Below are positions 35,984-45,283 of a stretch of DNA of 64,000 bases, piece by piece. Numbering within the stretch: position 1 is the first letter of the stretch; the number at the start of each line of letters is the position of its first letter. Source of the DNA: Edaphobacter aggregans DSM 19364 (GTDB lineage: Bacteria > Acidobacteriota > Terriglobia > Terriglobales > Acidobacteriaceae); the NCBI RefSeq assembly GCF_000745965.1, contig NZ_JQKI01000016.1, positions 1 through 64,000 of the forward strand. The letters run 5' to 3'. The notes below the pieces were generated by a model, which worked only from the letters and a program-made list of their open reading frames with translations, was not told where the DNA came from and did no database searches. The position numbers and the translations under genes are program-made.

Positions 35984-36020
35984 TCTTCGACTACGCTTCG
36001 CTCGCTCAGGATACACTTAC
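35984..36020 (+). repeat. TTCGACTACGC...CTCAGGAT repeat, copy 2
   Basis: A shorter version of the repeat at 34791-34849: TTCGACTACGC, then TTCGCTCGCTCAGGAT and ACACTT. Found in the region 35799-36093 between the amidinotransferase gene and the zinc-ribbon gene; no gene is supported there. Confidence 0.55.
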
Positions 36021-36048
36021 AAAACGATCCAAACCATATACACAATAA

Positions 36049-36071
36049 GAGAGCCCCTTTTCGGGGCTCTC
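36049..36071. terminator. Probable terminator
   Basis: Exact nine-base arms GAGAGCCCC and GGGGCTCTC (36049-36057, 36063-36071) around a five-base loop, directly downstream of the minus-strand zinc-ribbon gene. The T-tract on that strand is weak (TCTTATTG). Confidence 0.6.
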
Positions 36072-36093
36072 CTGAGGTTCGTGCGCGGTAGCG

Positions 36094-36273
36094 TTAGAGC
36101 TTTTCGAAGAAGTCGCATGTCGAGCAGGAGATGTAGACTCCGCCCGGGGTTCCACGCTCGCGGTCCTTGACGCGCTTGACGATGCGGGTGGGCTTGGAGC
36201 ACTTGGGACAGTCGGTGCTCTTGTGGGTATCCATGACCTTCTTACGGTCGCCGGTCTTGGCAATCTTCGCCAT
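36094..36273 (-). CDS. Small zinc-ribbon protein, 59 residues
   Basis: A complete 59-codon ORF from ATG (36271-36273) to TAA (36094-36096). The product starts MAKIAKTGDRKK, is basic, and carries two CxxC pairs (CPKC and CSTC) about 30 residues apart, a zinc-ribbon arrangement, ending FFEKL. No family name comes to mind; its size and charge suggest nucleic acid or ribosome binding. A terminator follows 23 bases downstream. It is single, not clearly in an operon. Confidence 0.8.
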   Translation of the reverse strand: MAKIAKTGDRKKVMDTHKSTDCPKCSKPTRIVKRVKDRERGTPGGVYISCSTCDFFEKL

Positions 36274-36469
36274 AATGCTTGTTCTCCCTGTTACGAATGT
36301 TTCGGCTCGCGCGCTGGGATGCCTGATGCTCGAAAGGCATCCGGGAACTTCTCAGGATTGTCCGGGGCAGAGTTTTCGGCCGGAATCGAAGGAGAAGAAC
36401 TGCGGTTGTTGCTCCCTGTGATTTTACACGATTACGAACGAGTTGACACGGTGCGGGCGGCTTCCCGGA

Positions 36470-37711
36470 TCAGGGATTCGTGCGGGTGCGAGGCGTCTGA
36501 GTCTGCTGCTGGGGATACTGGGACGGTTGCGAAGGCGGAATGGGCTGTGATGCATCCGGGATCGGCCGCGTGGACTGCGGAAGGTCGTTGGTCGTGTCGG
36601 CGGGCGATCCGGGAGCCGCGGGGATGGGCTGGCGGTCCAGCCGCTTGTCCTTATCCTTATCCTTGTTCTTGTCGTCCGGGAACTGCACCTTGCCCGGAGC
36701 GTTATTGACCTCTACCGCCTCGCCGGGCAGGCGGAGTGATGGCGGCGGAGCAGGTGCGGCGCCGTCCTCACCCTCGACTCCGGGCTTTCGGTCGCCCATG
36801 GCGACCTCGCGGGTGTTGCCCGGCATCTCCACGTCCTCGAGCTCGTTCTTGTCGCGAATCTCGAGCGGCTTACCCAGTGCGGCAATCTCGACCATCGCGA
36901 CACGGTCGCCCTTGAAGCGGACAAACTTGACGGTCTGGGGCACGTGGCCGTAGATCCACTCCTCGTAGGTTCCGCCGCTTGCGTCGCCGCTCTGCTCGCG
37001 GACCTTGCGCTCGGGCGCGCCGAGTGAGGCAAGCACCATGCGGCGATTCATCCCCACGAGCACCTCGTGGGCGGCGATGGCGTCGCGGAGTTTGGGAGGC
37101 AGGGTCTGGGCGTAGGCCTGCTCGCCGGACTTGACCCCGAAGTCGATCACGGGCTCAAGCAGCGCCTTGACCTCGGGTGCGGAGATCTCAGGGACACCGT
37201 TGGGAAAGACCAGCGTGATGCGGGCGCCGGTGGGACGCTCGGCGGGCTGCTGCGCGACGGAGTTGTTGTTGATCTGAATGTGGCTAAGGAAGCGGTGCTT
37301 GGCGTACGGGCCGCCATTGAGATCGAGCGTGATCGAATCGCCCTGGATCTTCATGGCAGTGATGATGACGCGGTCGCCGGGCGCCGCAGACTGCCCCTTC
37401 TCATAGATCATGCGGCGGTACTTGTCGGGTTCGGGCGAGAGATCGCCGTTGGCCTTGAGAGTGATGATGCCGACCGGAATGGCTCGGTGCGCGAAGCCCT
37501 GCTCGGCCTCGAGGTTGCGGACCAGATCGCGGCGTCCGCGCTCGGTGAGCTTGTCTGTCGGAAGAGGAAGATTGGTCGGAGTGAAGCTGGTGGTGATGTC
37601 GGCGGTGGCGGTCTTTTCGCCCACGACGAAGACCTGCGCCGGAAGCGCCGACGCGGCCGAGAGTACGAGACATCCTGCGAGGAGAGCCCATCTGTGCGTG
37701 CGCGTCGCCAT
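36470..37711 (-). CDS. Secreted hypothetical protein with BamE-like segment
   Basis: A 413-residue protein with an N-terminal signal peptide (WALLAGCLVLSAASALPA). The middle holds AAHEVLVGMNRRMVLASLGAPERKV...EEWIYG, a SmpA/OmlA (BamE)-like pattern in which a Gly-Met-Thr-type turn precedes a helix and Leu-Gly-x-Pro. The C-terminal 100 residues are disordered: Pro- and Gln-rich, with a KNKDKDKDK run coded by a short tandem repeat at about 36650-36675. Unknown function; periplasmic or outer-membrane-linked seems likely. Confidence 0.7.
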   Translation of the reverse strand: MATRTHRWALLAGCLVLSAASALPAQVFVVGEKTATADITTSFTPTNLPLPTDKLTERGRRDLVRNLEAEQGFAHRAIPVGIITLKANGDLSPEPDKYRRMIYEKGQSAAPGDRVIITAMKIQGDSITLDLNGGPYAKHRFLSHIQINNNSVAQQPAERPTGARITLVFPNGVPEISAPEVKALLEPVIDFGVKSGEQAYAQTLPPKLRDAIAAHEVLVGMNRRMVLASLGAPERKVREQSGDASGGTYEEWIYGHVPQTVKFVRFKGDRVAMVEIAALGKPLEIRDKNELEDVEMPGNTREVAMGDRKPGVEGEDGAAPAPPPSLRLPGEAVEVNNAPGKVQFPDDKNKDKDKDKRLDRQPIPAAPGSPADTTNDLPQSTRPIPDASQPIPPSQPSQYPQQQTQTPRTRTNP

Positions 37712-37835
37712 CGAAGCACCTCAGACTACACACAAGCTTGCGCCTTCTCTTCTCTTTTGACAAGAGGCTGGCGGGCCCATTCTCTTGCTCTTTTGGTGAG
37801 ATGCAAAGATTTTACAAATGGTCTACGCGAGGAGG

Positions 37836-38870
37836 TTAGAGCTTCGGTTCAGTGTCGGCGGAACGGCTCTGCGGCGTGGTGGGAAGGATCTGGATGAGGG
37901 CCGGAGGACGTGTCTGCTGGGCCTGCTCCATCGCGGTGTGGGCGGCGGGAGGGGGGATGTCCATGGGGTATCCGCCGGGAACTATGGCGGCGTGTGTGTA
38001 GTCCCAGGCGTAGTCACGCGTGGTGCGGACCAGCACGATCAGGCCGAGGAGGAGGGCAAGCGCCATGAAGGCGGCGGCTTCAGGACCGTAGTCTCCGCCG
38101 GTGAGCCAGGTACGGCCGACGGCCGTGGTCTGGATGAGCGTCGAGTAGTCGACCGAGCCCGCGACCGGGAGGCCGAAGAGGATGCCCATGCTGGCGGTCC
38201 AGGCAAAGCGCATCCCCCAGGCGAGCCAGAGGCCGTGTGTTCTGAGCCACGCGACGGAGAAGACGACGCCGGACAACATCGCGAGAAAGATGCCGGTTCG
38301 GTTGGCGCCGTTTTGGAGGGCGCGGGCGAGGCCGAAGAGCAGCGACATGCCGAAGGTGGCGGCGACCGGGCCGATGGCCTCGATGAGGCAGCGGAAGGGA
38401 TAGCCGCGAAAGATGACCTCCTCGGCAAGCGAGCCGGCGGCGAGAGTGGCGAGGTTGACGGCGATCAGCCTGATGGCGCGCGGCTCGGTCCAGAAGCTGG
38501 TGTGCAGGCTGCCGGTAAGCGCCATCGGTAGCACGGCGAGCACAACTATGCCCCAGCCGATCGCGGCGCCGAGGAGCCACTCGTGGCCGGCGGTGGGACG
38601 CTTCGGAAGTCCGAGCACGAAGCGCGCCGAGGCCGGCCTGCGCGCGATGGTCTGGAGCAGCGAGAAGCCGATGGTGAGCAGGAAGAGAAGAAACAGCGAC
38701 GAGAGCAGCGGGAGAGCAGCATCCACGTTGAAGCGATTGGTGATGCCGCGAGCGGAGCTTGCCGAGAGCAGCGAAGTGGAGAGCGCCCACGCGATCGAGG
38801 TGCCGAAGAGTGCAAGCTGGAGCGTTCGCTTGGTGCGGGCTTGCGTCGTCGTCGAATCGGATGCGGACAA
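37836..38870 (-). CDS. CPBP-family membrane metalloprotease (Abi domain)
   Basis: A 344-residue membrane protein with about eight helices. The CPBP signature EEVIFRGYPFRCL holds the catalytic Glu pair and Arg, and the second motif has FGLARA and a helix with GMRFAW. The C-terminal 60 residues are soluble and Pro-rich. Family members include Rce1 CAAX proteases and bacteriocin-immunity proteins; here the substrate is unknown. It follows accA by 26 bases on the same strand and is probably co-transcribed with it. Confidence 0.88.
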   Translation of the reverse strand: MSASDSTTTQARTKRTLQLALFGTSIAWALSTSLLSASSARGITNRFNVDAALPLLSSLFLLFLLTIGFSLLQTIARRPASARFVLGLPKRPTAGHEWLLGAAIGWGIVVLAVLPMALTGSLHTSFWTEPRAIRLIAVNLATLAAGSLAEEVIFRGYPFRCLIEAIGPVAATFGMSLLFGLARALQNGANRTGIFLAMLSGVVFSVAWLRTHGLWLAWGMRFAWTASMGILFGLPVAGSVDYSTLIQTTAVGRTWLTGGDYGPEAAAFMALALLLGLIVLVRTTRDYAWDYTHAAIVPGGYPMDIPPPAAHTAMEQAQQTRPPALIQILPTTPQSRSADTEPKL

Positions 38871-38895
38871 CGGTAGATGCTCCGTGGGCGAAGCG

Positions 38896-39789
38896 CTAGA
38901 CGCCGGTTGAGGCCGTGGCCTGAACGGCGGCGGAGTCGCTGGTGTAGAACTGCGCGATGTTGCGGAACTTGCGATAGCGCTCTGCGATCATCTGATCGAC
39001 GGAGAGCGTACGCAGGCTGGCGAGGTGATACCGCAGGCGCTCGTCGACGGTCGCGAAGGCTGCCGCAGGGTCGTTCTGACTGCCGCCGTCGGGTTCTCCG
39101 AGAACATCGTCGACGCAGCCGAGGGCAACGACGTCGCTGGCGGTGTACTTCAACGCAGCGGCGGCCTGCTGCTTCTTGTTGGCGTCCTTCCACATGATGG
39201 AGGCGCAGCCCTCGGGCGAGATGACGGAGTAGATGGCGTTCTCGAGCATGAGGACCCGGTCGGCCACAGCCAGCGCTAAGGCACCGCCGGAACCTCCCTC
39301 GCCGGTGATGGTTGCGATGGTGGGGACGCGCAGGCGCGACATCTCGAGCAGGTTGCGGGCGATGGCCTCGCCCTGGCCGCGCTCCTCGGCGCCGATGCCG
39401 GGGTAGGCTCCGGCGAGATCGATGAAGGTGAAGACAGGCCGCTGGAATTTTTCGGCGATCTTCATCGCGCGAAGGGCCTTGCGATAGCCCTCAGGGTCAG
39501 GCGAGCCGAACTTGCGGGCGACGCGCTCCTTGAGGGTGCGGCCCTTGAGATTGCCGATGACCATGACGGGCTCGCCGTGAAACCAGGCCATGCCGCAAGA
39601 CATCGCCTGATCGTCGCCGAAGGCGCGATCGCCGTGAATCTCGCTGAAGTCCGTGAAGATCGCTTCGATGAAGTCCATGGGGTAAGGGCGCTGCGGGTGC
39701 CGCGCCAGCTCCGTCTTGATCCAGGCCGCGGGAACGTGGGACCCGTTGGAGGAAGTCGGACCGGCTTTGCTCGTCTGGTGTTCTGCCAT
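38896..39789 (-). CDS. accA: Acetyl-CoA carboxylase carboxyltransferase subunit alpha
   Basis: About 297 residues from the ATG at 39789 (MAEHQTSK). Characteristic segments: HPQRPYPMDFIEAIFTDFSEIHGDRAFGDD, GRTLKERVARKFGSPDPEGYRKALR, TFIDLAGAYPGIGAEERGQGEAIA and TGEGGSGGALALAVADRV. It transfers the carboxyl group from biotin to acetyl-CoA with AccD in fatty-acid synthesis. The dnaE gene ends 77 bases upstream on the same strand. The sequence is of usual length and intact. Confidence 0.97.
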   Translation of the reverse strand: MAEHQTSKAGPTSSNGSHVPAAWIKTELARHPQRPYPMDFIEAIFTDFSEIHGDRAFGDDQAMSCGMAWFHGEPVMVIGNLKGRTLKERVARKFGSPDPEGYRKALRAMKIAEKFQRPVFTFIDLAGAYPGIGAEERGQGEAIARNLLEMSRLRVPTIATITGEGGSGGALALAVADRVLMLENAIYSVISPEGCASIMWKDANKKQQAAAALKYTASDVVALGCVDDVLGEPDGGSQNDPAAAFATVDERLRYHLASLRTLSVDQMIAERYRKFRNIAQFYTSDSAAVQATASTGV

Positions 39790-39865
39790 ATCGGAAATCA
39801 GTAAGGCTCCGCTCCGATTGTACCGTCCGGCTCCTCTCTGCGTCTTGGCGACGCGACTGATTCGA

Positions 39866-42800
39866 TTATTCGATGACGCGGACACCGCCCTGGCCGACCA
39901 GCTCCTCGACGCGGTCGATGAAGAGGCGGTCCGCTGCGACCGTCACGCCGTTAGGCTCAAGCACCGCACAAAACTCGCCGGGCTCTTCGAGATCGAGCAG
40001 AAGCTTTCCCTTGCCCGGTGCAGCGAGCAAGATTGCGTGCAGCTTCTCCAGCAGCGCCTCGTCGGGATTGTGCAGCGGGACTTTGATGCGCAGCGCCTCG
40101 GGGAGCTTGATCTTCACGTCTTCGAGCGCCTGGATGGAGGAGATCGCGAGCTTGGGGGCGGAGTCCTCTTCGCCGCGCAGAACGCCGCGCACGAGCACCG
40201 GCACCTCGATCTTCAGCTTCTCGGCGAGCTTCTCGTAGGACTGCGGGAAGGCGATCAGCTCGATCTTGCCGGTGGTGTCCTCAAGTGCAGCCTGCGCGTA
40301 GAGCTCGCCGGAGCGCTTGGACTTGGCGACCTTGAGGCCGGTGATGACCCCGGCGATCTGAATCTCGTTCTGCGGTGACTCGTCGCGGCCGCGGCGGAAG
40401 ACCTGCGGCTCGGGCTTCATCTCGACGGCGGTGGCGGTATCGACGACTTTGATGTTGCGCAGCTTCTCGCGGTACTTGTCCATCGGGTGACCGGAGACAA
40501 AGAAGCCGAGGACCTCTTTCTCGTTCTGCAGGCGCGTGTGCTCGTCCCACTCGGGCACGCTGGGCAGCGCGTCTTCTGCTTGCGCGCCTGATGAGATGTC
40601 GGAGTCGAAGATTCCAAAGAATCCGCTCTGTCCTGCTGCGGCGTCTCGCTGTGCCTTCTGCGCGCGCTCCATTGCGCGGTCGAGCGCGGCGGTGGTCTGG
40701 GCGCGATTGCCGAAGGCGTCCATGGCGCCTGCCTTGATGAGCGACTCGAGCACGCGCTTGTTCAGTCGGCTCAGATCCACCTTCTCGCAGAACTCCCACA
40801 GCGAGGCAAAGCCCTGCTTCCCTTCCTTACGCAGTTCGTTGCGTGCGGCGATGATGGACTCGATGGCGTTGAAGCCGACGTTCTTGATTGCAGCAAGACC
40901 GAAGCCGATGGCCTTGCCGGTCTCCGTGACGATCGGCGTGAAGTTTGCATCGGAGAACTGGACGTTCGGCGGCACGACGGGAATGTTCATCTCGCGGCAC
41001 TCGCCGATGTACTTCACGACGTTCTCGGGCTTCGAGGTTTCGCTGGTGAGCAGCGCGGCCATGAACTCGACCGGGTAGTGCGTCTTGAGCCACGCGGTGT
41101 GATATGCGAGCAGAGCGTACGCGGCAGAGTGCGATTTGTTGAAGCCGTATCCGGCGAACTGCTCCATCAGGTCAAAGAGCTGGCCGGCCTTGTCCTTGGC
41201 GAACTTCTTCTCGACCGCTCCCTTCATGAAGAGGTCGCGCTGCTTGGCCATCTCCTCGGCGATTTTTTTGCCCATGGCGCGGCGCAGCAGGTCGGCGCCG
41301 CCGAGCGAGTAGCCGCCGATGACGGAGCTGATCTGCATGACCTGCTCCTGGTAGACGATGACGCCGAGCGTCTCCTTGAGGATGGGCTCGAGCTCCGGGA
41401 ACATGTACTCGACGGCGCGGCGGCCCCACTTGCGCTCGATGAAGTCGTCGATCATGCCGCCCTGGATCGGGCCGGGGCGATAGAGCGCGTTGAGAGCGGT
41501 GAGGTCTTCGACGGTGTTGGGCTTGTAGCGGCGCAGCACGTCGCGCATGCCACCGGATTCAAACTGGAACACCCCTGAGGTCAATGCCCGGTGGAAGACC
41601 TGCTCGTAGGTCTTCGCGTCGTCGAGCGGGATCTTCGCCATGTCAATCTCTTCGCCCGTTGTCTGCTTGATGAGTTTCAGGCAGTCGTCGATGACGGTGA
41701 GGGTCGTCAGGCCGAGGAAGTCCATCTTGAGAAGACCCATCTTCTCGACGGCCTTCATGTCGTAGGCCGTGACGGTGGCCTCGTCCTTGGTGCGCGTGAC
41801 GGGGACTAGTTCGGTAAGCGGCTTGGGCGCGATGACGACGCCGGCGGCGTGAACGCCTGCTCCACGCACGAGCCCTTCGAGGCGCATCGCGGTGTCGATC
41901 AGTTCCTTCACCTTCGGGTCGGAGTCGTACGCCGTTGCCAGCGGGCCCTTGTCCTTGAGCGCCTGATCGATGGTGATGCCGATCGTCGCGGGGATCATCT
42001 TCGCGATGCGATCGACCTCGCCGTAGGGCATCTCGAGCGCGCGGCCTACGTCTTTGATGGCTGCCTTCGCGGCCATGGTGTTGAAGGTGATGATCTGCGC
42101 GACCTGGTCGTTGCCGTACTTTCGCTTGACGTACTCGATCACCTCGCCGCGGCGATTCATGCAGAAGTCGATGTCGATATCAGGCATCGACACGCGCTCG
42201 GGATTAAGGAAGCGCTCGAAGAGCAGCTCGTTCTGGAGCGGGTCGATGTCGGTGATCTCCATCACGTAGGCGACGAGCGATCCTGCAGCGGAGCCACGGC
42301 CCGGGCCGACGGGGATTCCCTGCTCCTTCGCGTAGCGGATGAAGTCCCAGACGATCATGAAGTAGCCGGGGAACTTCATCTGCTTGATGCAGTCGAGCTC
42401 GCGGTTCAGCCGCTCTTCGTAGTCGGCGGTGGATTTGCGCAGCAGGCCGTTGGCGCGCAGATGCGCTACGTTAGTCTCGAGGCGCTTCCTGAGGCCCTCG
42501 CGGCAGACGCTTTCGAAGTAGCTGTCGAGGGTGTGACCCTCGGGGACGGGAAACTCCGGGAATGGGTTGTCGACGGCGCTGAGCTTCAGGTTGCAGCGCT
42601 CGACGAACTGCATCGTGCGTGTGCAGACCTCGGGGTTGTCGGCGAAGAGCTGGTGCATCTCGTCGGCCGACTTGATGTAGAACTCCTGCGTATCGAACTT
42701 GAAGCGGTTGGGGTCGTTCATGCTGCCCGCGGTCTGCACGCAGAGCAGAATCTCGTGGGCGCGCGAGTCGTCGTTTGCGACGTAGTGGCTGTCGTTGGTG

Positions 42801-43402
42801 GCGATCAGCGGGATGCCGAGCTCGCGCTCCATTTTGTAGAGCGCCTCGCGGACGGGCTTGTCGGGCTGCAGGCCATGATCCTGCACCTCGAGGAAGAAGT
42901 TGCCCTTGCCGAACATGTCCTCGAAGCGTCCGGCGGTCTTCTTTGCCTCCTCGTACTTCCCTGCCATCAGGTGCTGGTTCAACTCGCCCGCAAGGCAGCC
43001 GGAGAAGGCGATGAGGCCCTTGGTGTGGCGCGAGAGAAATTCCTTCGAGACGCGTGGCTTGCGGTAGAAGCCGTGCAGCGCAGCCTCACTGGTGAGGCGA
43101 ACGAGGTTGCGGTAGCCCTCTTCGTTTTCGGCGAGCACGAGAAAGTGGTTGTAGCCGCCGGAGAGTTCGCGGTGATCGTCAGTCTCGGAGAGATAGAGCT
43201 CGCAGCCGAGAATGGGCTTGATGTTCTTCTTCTTCATCGCGTCGAAGAAGTGAACCGCGCCAAAGATGTTGCCGTGGTCGGTCATTGCCGCGGCGGTCTG
43301 GCCGATCTTGCTCAGGTGAGCAGCGAGCTTATCGACATCGCAGGCTCCATCGAGGAGAGAGTAGTCCGTGTGCAGATGGAGGTGGGTAAACTCAGCGGCC
43401 AT
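39866..43402 (-). CDS. dnaE: DNA polymerase III subunit alpha
   Basis: A 1178-residue DnaE1-type replicative polymerase. PHP domain at the N-terminus (HLHTDYSLLDGACDVDKL, MTDHGNIFG), polymerase core with the catalytic MPDIDIDFCMNRRGEVIEYV and GRGSAAGSLVAY, helix-hairpin-helix region (FGNRAQTTAALD), and a C-terminal OB fold (IAGVITGLKVAKSKRSGELYAQAALED). It is the main chromosomal replicase; no intein or frameshift seen. Upstream is 70 bases to the M20 peptidase on the same strand. Confidence 0.98.
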   Translation of the reverse strand: MAAEFTHLHLHTDYSLLDGACDVDKLAAHLSKIGQTAAAMTDHGNIFGAVHFFDAMKKKNIKPILGCELYLSETDDHRELSGGYNHFLVLAENEEGYRNLVRLTSEAALHGFYRKPRVSKEFLSRHTKGLIAFSGCLAGELNQHLMAGKYEEAKKTAGRFEDMFGKGNFFLEVQDHGLQPDKPVREALYKMERELGIPLIATNDSHYVANDDSRAHEILLCVQTAGSMNDPNRFKFDTQEFYIKSADEMHQLFADNPEVCTRTMQFVERCNLKLSAVDNPFPEFPVPEGHTLDSYFESVCREGLRKRLETNVAHLRANGLLRKSTADYEERLNRELDCIKQMKFPGYFMIVWDFIRYAKEQGIPVGPGRGSAAGSLVAYVMEITDIDPLQNELLFERFLNPERVSMPDIDIDFCMNRRGEVIEYVKRKYGNDQVAQIITFNTMAAKAAIKDVGRALEMPYGEVDRIAKMIPATIGITIDQALKDKGPLATAYDSDPKVKELIDTAMRLEGLVRGAGVHAAGVVIAPKPLTELVPVTRTKDEATVTAYDMKAVEKMGLLKMDFLGLTTLTVIDDCLKLIKQTTGEEIDMAKIPLDDAKTYEQVFHRALTSGVFQFESGGMRDVLRRYKPNTVEDLTALNALYRPGPIQGGMIDDFIERKWGRRAVEYMFPELEPILKETLGVIVYQEQVMQISSVIGGYSLGGADLLRRAMGKKIAEEMAKQRDLFMKGAVEKKFAKDKAGQLFDLMEQFAGYGFNKSHSAAYALLAYHTAWLKTHYPVEFMAALLTSETSKPENVVKYIGECREMNIPVVPPNVQFSDANFTPIVTETGKAIGFGLAAIKNVGFNAIESIIAARNELRKEGKQGFASLWEFCEKVDLSRLNKRVLESLIKAGAMDAFGNRAQTTAALDRAMERAQKAQRDAAAGQSGFFGIFDSDISSGAQAEDALPSVPEWDEHTRLQNEKEVLGFFVSGHPMDKYREKLRNIKVVDTATAVEMKPEPQVFRRGRDESPQNEIQIAGVITGLKVAKSKRSGELYAQAALEDTTGKIELIAFPQSYEKLAEKLKIEVPVLVRGVLRGEEDSAPKLAISSIQALEDVKIKLPEALRIKVPLHNPDEALLEKLHAILLAAPGKGKLLLDLEEPGEFCAVLEPNGVTVAADRLFIDRVEELVGQGGVRVIE

Positions 43403-43473
43403 ACCTCTATGTTAAGCCTCGATGCGGTGTTGAAAACACGTCCCTAATCTGGACGCATCTCACCGGGTTCCGC

Positions 43474-44508
43474 TCAGCTCACCAGGCTCGTCGCCAGGTC
43501 GTAGTACAGATCGACCGCCTCTAACAGCTCTTTTTTCGCGATCTTCTCGTCGGGCGTGTGCGCGACGTGGATGGAGCCGGGGCCCAGAAGGAACGGCTCG
43601 CCCCATGCAGTCAATGAGGGGATGTCGGTGGTGAACTTGGCGACCATCGTGGGCAGGTTGCCGACCTTGCGCATGCGGACGAATGGCAGCTCCAGCGAGA
43701 ACTCCACGTCGGCGCGATCGCCGACGATCCTGAGGATGTTCTGCTTGGTCTCGTCGGCCGGGCCAACGAGGCGGATCAGGATGTGTGCCTCGGCCTTGTC
43801 GGCGATGACGTTCGGCGCGCGGCCCCCTTCGATCAAGCCGATGTTCAGGGTCGAAGGGCCGATCTCCGGCTCGACCGGAAGCGGCATGGCGAGGATGTCA
43901 TGCAGCGCGCCGACGAGCTTGTCGATGGCCGACTCGCCCAGCTCCGGATAGGCGGAGTGCGCCATCCTTCCCTTCGCGCGCAGCTCGCAGCGCAGCGCGC
44001 CCTTGGAGGCCAGCGCGAGCCGGTTGTCGGTGGGCTCGCCGTTGATCAGGAACTTCGATCCCCTGGGGTTAAGATTCGCCACGGCGGCGCCGGCGGAGTC
44101 ACGCTCCTCGCCGACGACGAAGAGCAGCCCGACCTTCACGCCTGCTTCGCGCAGACGGTCGGCCGCAGCGACCTGCGCGGCGATGATGCCCTTCGCATCG
44201 CACGATCCGCGCCCGTAGATAAACTCGTCGTCCTCGCTGCTGCCGAAGTACGGCGGGACCGTGTCCATGTGAGTGGAGAGCACAACATCGGGCGTCACGC
44301 CCGGCATGGCGGCATACACATTGAAGCGCTCGCCATCCCCCGCACCCGGAGTACAGCTGCGGTCCGGCTGCAATACCCCCATGCACTCCACGCGGTAGCG
44401 CTGGTCTTCGAGATACTCGTGCAGAAAGGCTCCAGCCGGACCCTCGTGATAGGTCGTGGACTCGATATCAACGAGCTTCCGGGTGAGCTGAATCGGATCG
44501 ACGGGCAT
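43474..44508 (-). CDS. M20-family metallopeptidase/deacylase
   Basis: A 344-residue M20 enzyme of the ArgE/DapE/CPG2 type: metal ligands in STHMDTVPP, YGRGSCDAKGIIAA, GEERDSAGA and the last His in HVAHTPDEKI. The dimerisation lid domain starts at about residue 165 (SKGALRCELRAKGRMAHSAYPELG). It hydrolyses an N-acyl or peptide bond of a small substrate using two zinc or cobalt ions. Whether it is acetylornithine, succinyl-diaminopimelate or another compound cannot be decided. Confidence 0.9.
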   Translation of the reverse strand: MPVDPIQLTRKLVDIESTTYHEGPAGAFLHEYLEDQRYRVECMGVLQPDRSCTPGAGDGERFNVYAAMPGVTPDVVLSTHMDTVPPYFGSSEDDEFIYGRGSCDAKGIIAAQVAAADRLREAGVKVGLLFVVGEERDSAGAAVANLNPRGSKFLINGEPTDNRLALASKGALRCELRAKGRMAHSAYPELGESAIDKLVGALHDILAMPLPVEPEIGPSTLNIGLIEGGRAPNVIADKAEAHILIRLVGPADETKQNILRIVGDRADVEFSLELPFVRMRKVGNLPTMVAKFTTDIPSLTAWGEPFLLGPGSIHVAHTPDEKIAKKELLEAVDLYYDLATSLVS

Positions 44509-44575
44509 GGCTCCAGCATACGATAGACGTTACCCCGTCCTGAATGCTGGACGCGCGCCGCAGATAGACTTGTAG

Positions 44576-45283
44576 ATGATGACGCACACGACCAGCTCTC
44601 CTGCAGGACCGGTCATCCGGTCGATCGACGATCTTCGCGGCCCGGCGGGCAAACTTGAGGCCGTGCTCAACGGCGGCCGCCCCGATGCGCGCTTTGCCGC
44701 ACTGGTCTGCCATCCGCATCCGCTGGGCGGTGGGACCATGCACAACAAGGTGGTCTACCACGCCATGAAGGTCTTCTCGGGCTTCGGACTGCCGGTGCTT
44801 CGCTTCAACTTTCGCGGCGTGGGCTTGAGCGACGGCCAGTTCGATCACGGCCGTGGCGAACTCGACGACGCGCGGGCCGCGCTCGACTGGATGGACCGAA
44901 CGCTGCAGCTTCCGATTCTTCTGGTGGGCTTCTCCTTCGGCTCGTTCGTCGGAATGCGCGCCGGCTGCGGCGACCCGCGAGTCCCAGGCATCATCGGACT
45001 GGGAGTTCCCTACCGCGCCGAAGGCCGCAGCTACACCTACGAGTTCCTGGAGCACTGCACCCAGCCCAAGCTCTTCATCATCGGAACCGAAGACCAGTTC
45101 GGCCCTCGCGAGTTCGTCGAGCCGATGCTTGAGCAAGTAGGCGACCCGAAGCGCATCGTCTGGATCGAAGGCGCCGAGCACTTCTTCCAGGGAACGCCGT
45201 CGTCACCGGGGGCGAAGCTCGACCGTATGCAGGCCGCCATGCGGCAGTGGCTGGAAGACACGTTCCGGTTGAGTGAAAGCTAG
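44576..45283 (+). CDS. Alpha/beta hydrolase
   Basis: A 235-residue alpha/beta-hydrolase of the COG2945 type: VCHPHPLGGGTMHNKVVYHAMK, LRFNFRGVGLSDG, the nucleophile elbow GFSFGS, and the His in EGAEHFFQG. No membrane segment. The last 81 bases overlap the 3' end of the next gene, which runs the other way. The substrate is unknown; such proteins are short esterases. Confidence 0.88.
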   Translation: MMTHTTSSPAGPVIRSIDDLRGPAGKLEAVLNGGRPDARFAALVCHPHPLGGGTMHNKVVYHAMKVFSGFGLPVLRFNFRGVGLSDGQFDHGRGELDDARAALDWMDRTLQLPILLVGFSFGSFVGMRAGCGDPRVPGIIGLGVPYRAEGRSYTYEFLEHCTQPKLFIIGTEDQFGPREFVEPMLEQVGDPKRIVWIEGAEHFFQGTPSSPGAKLDRMQAAMRQWLEDTFRLSES

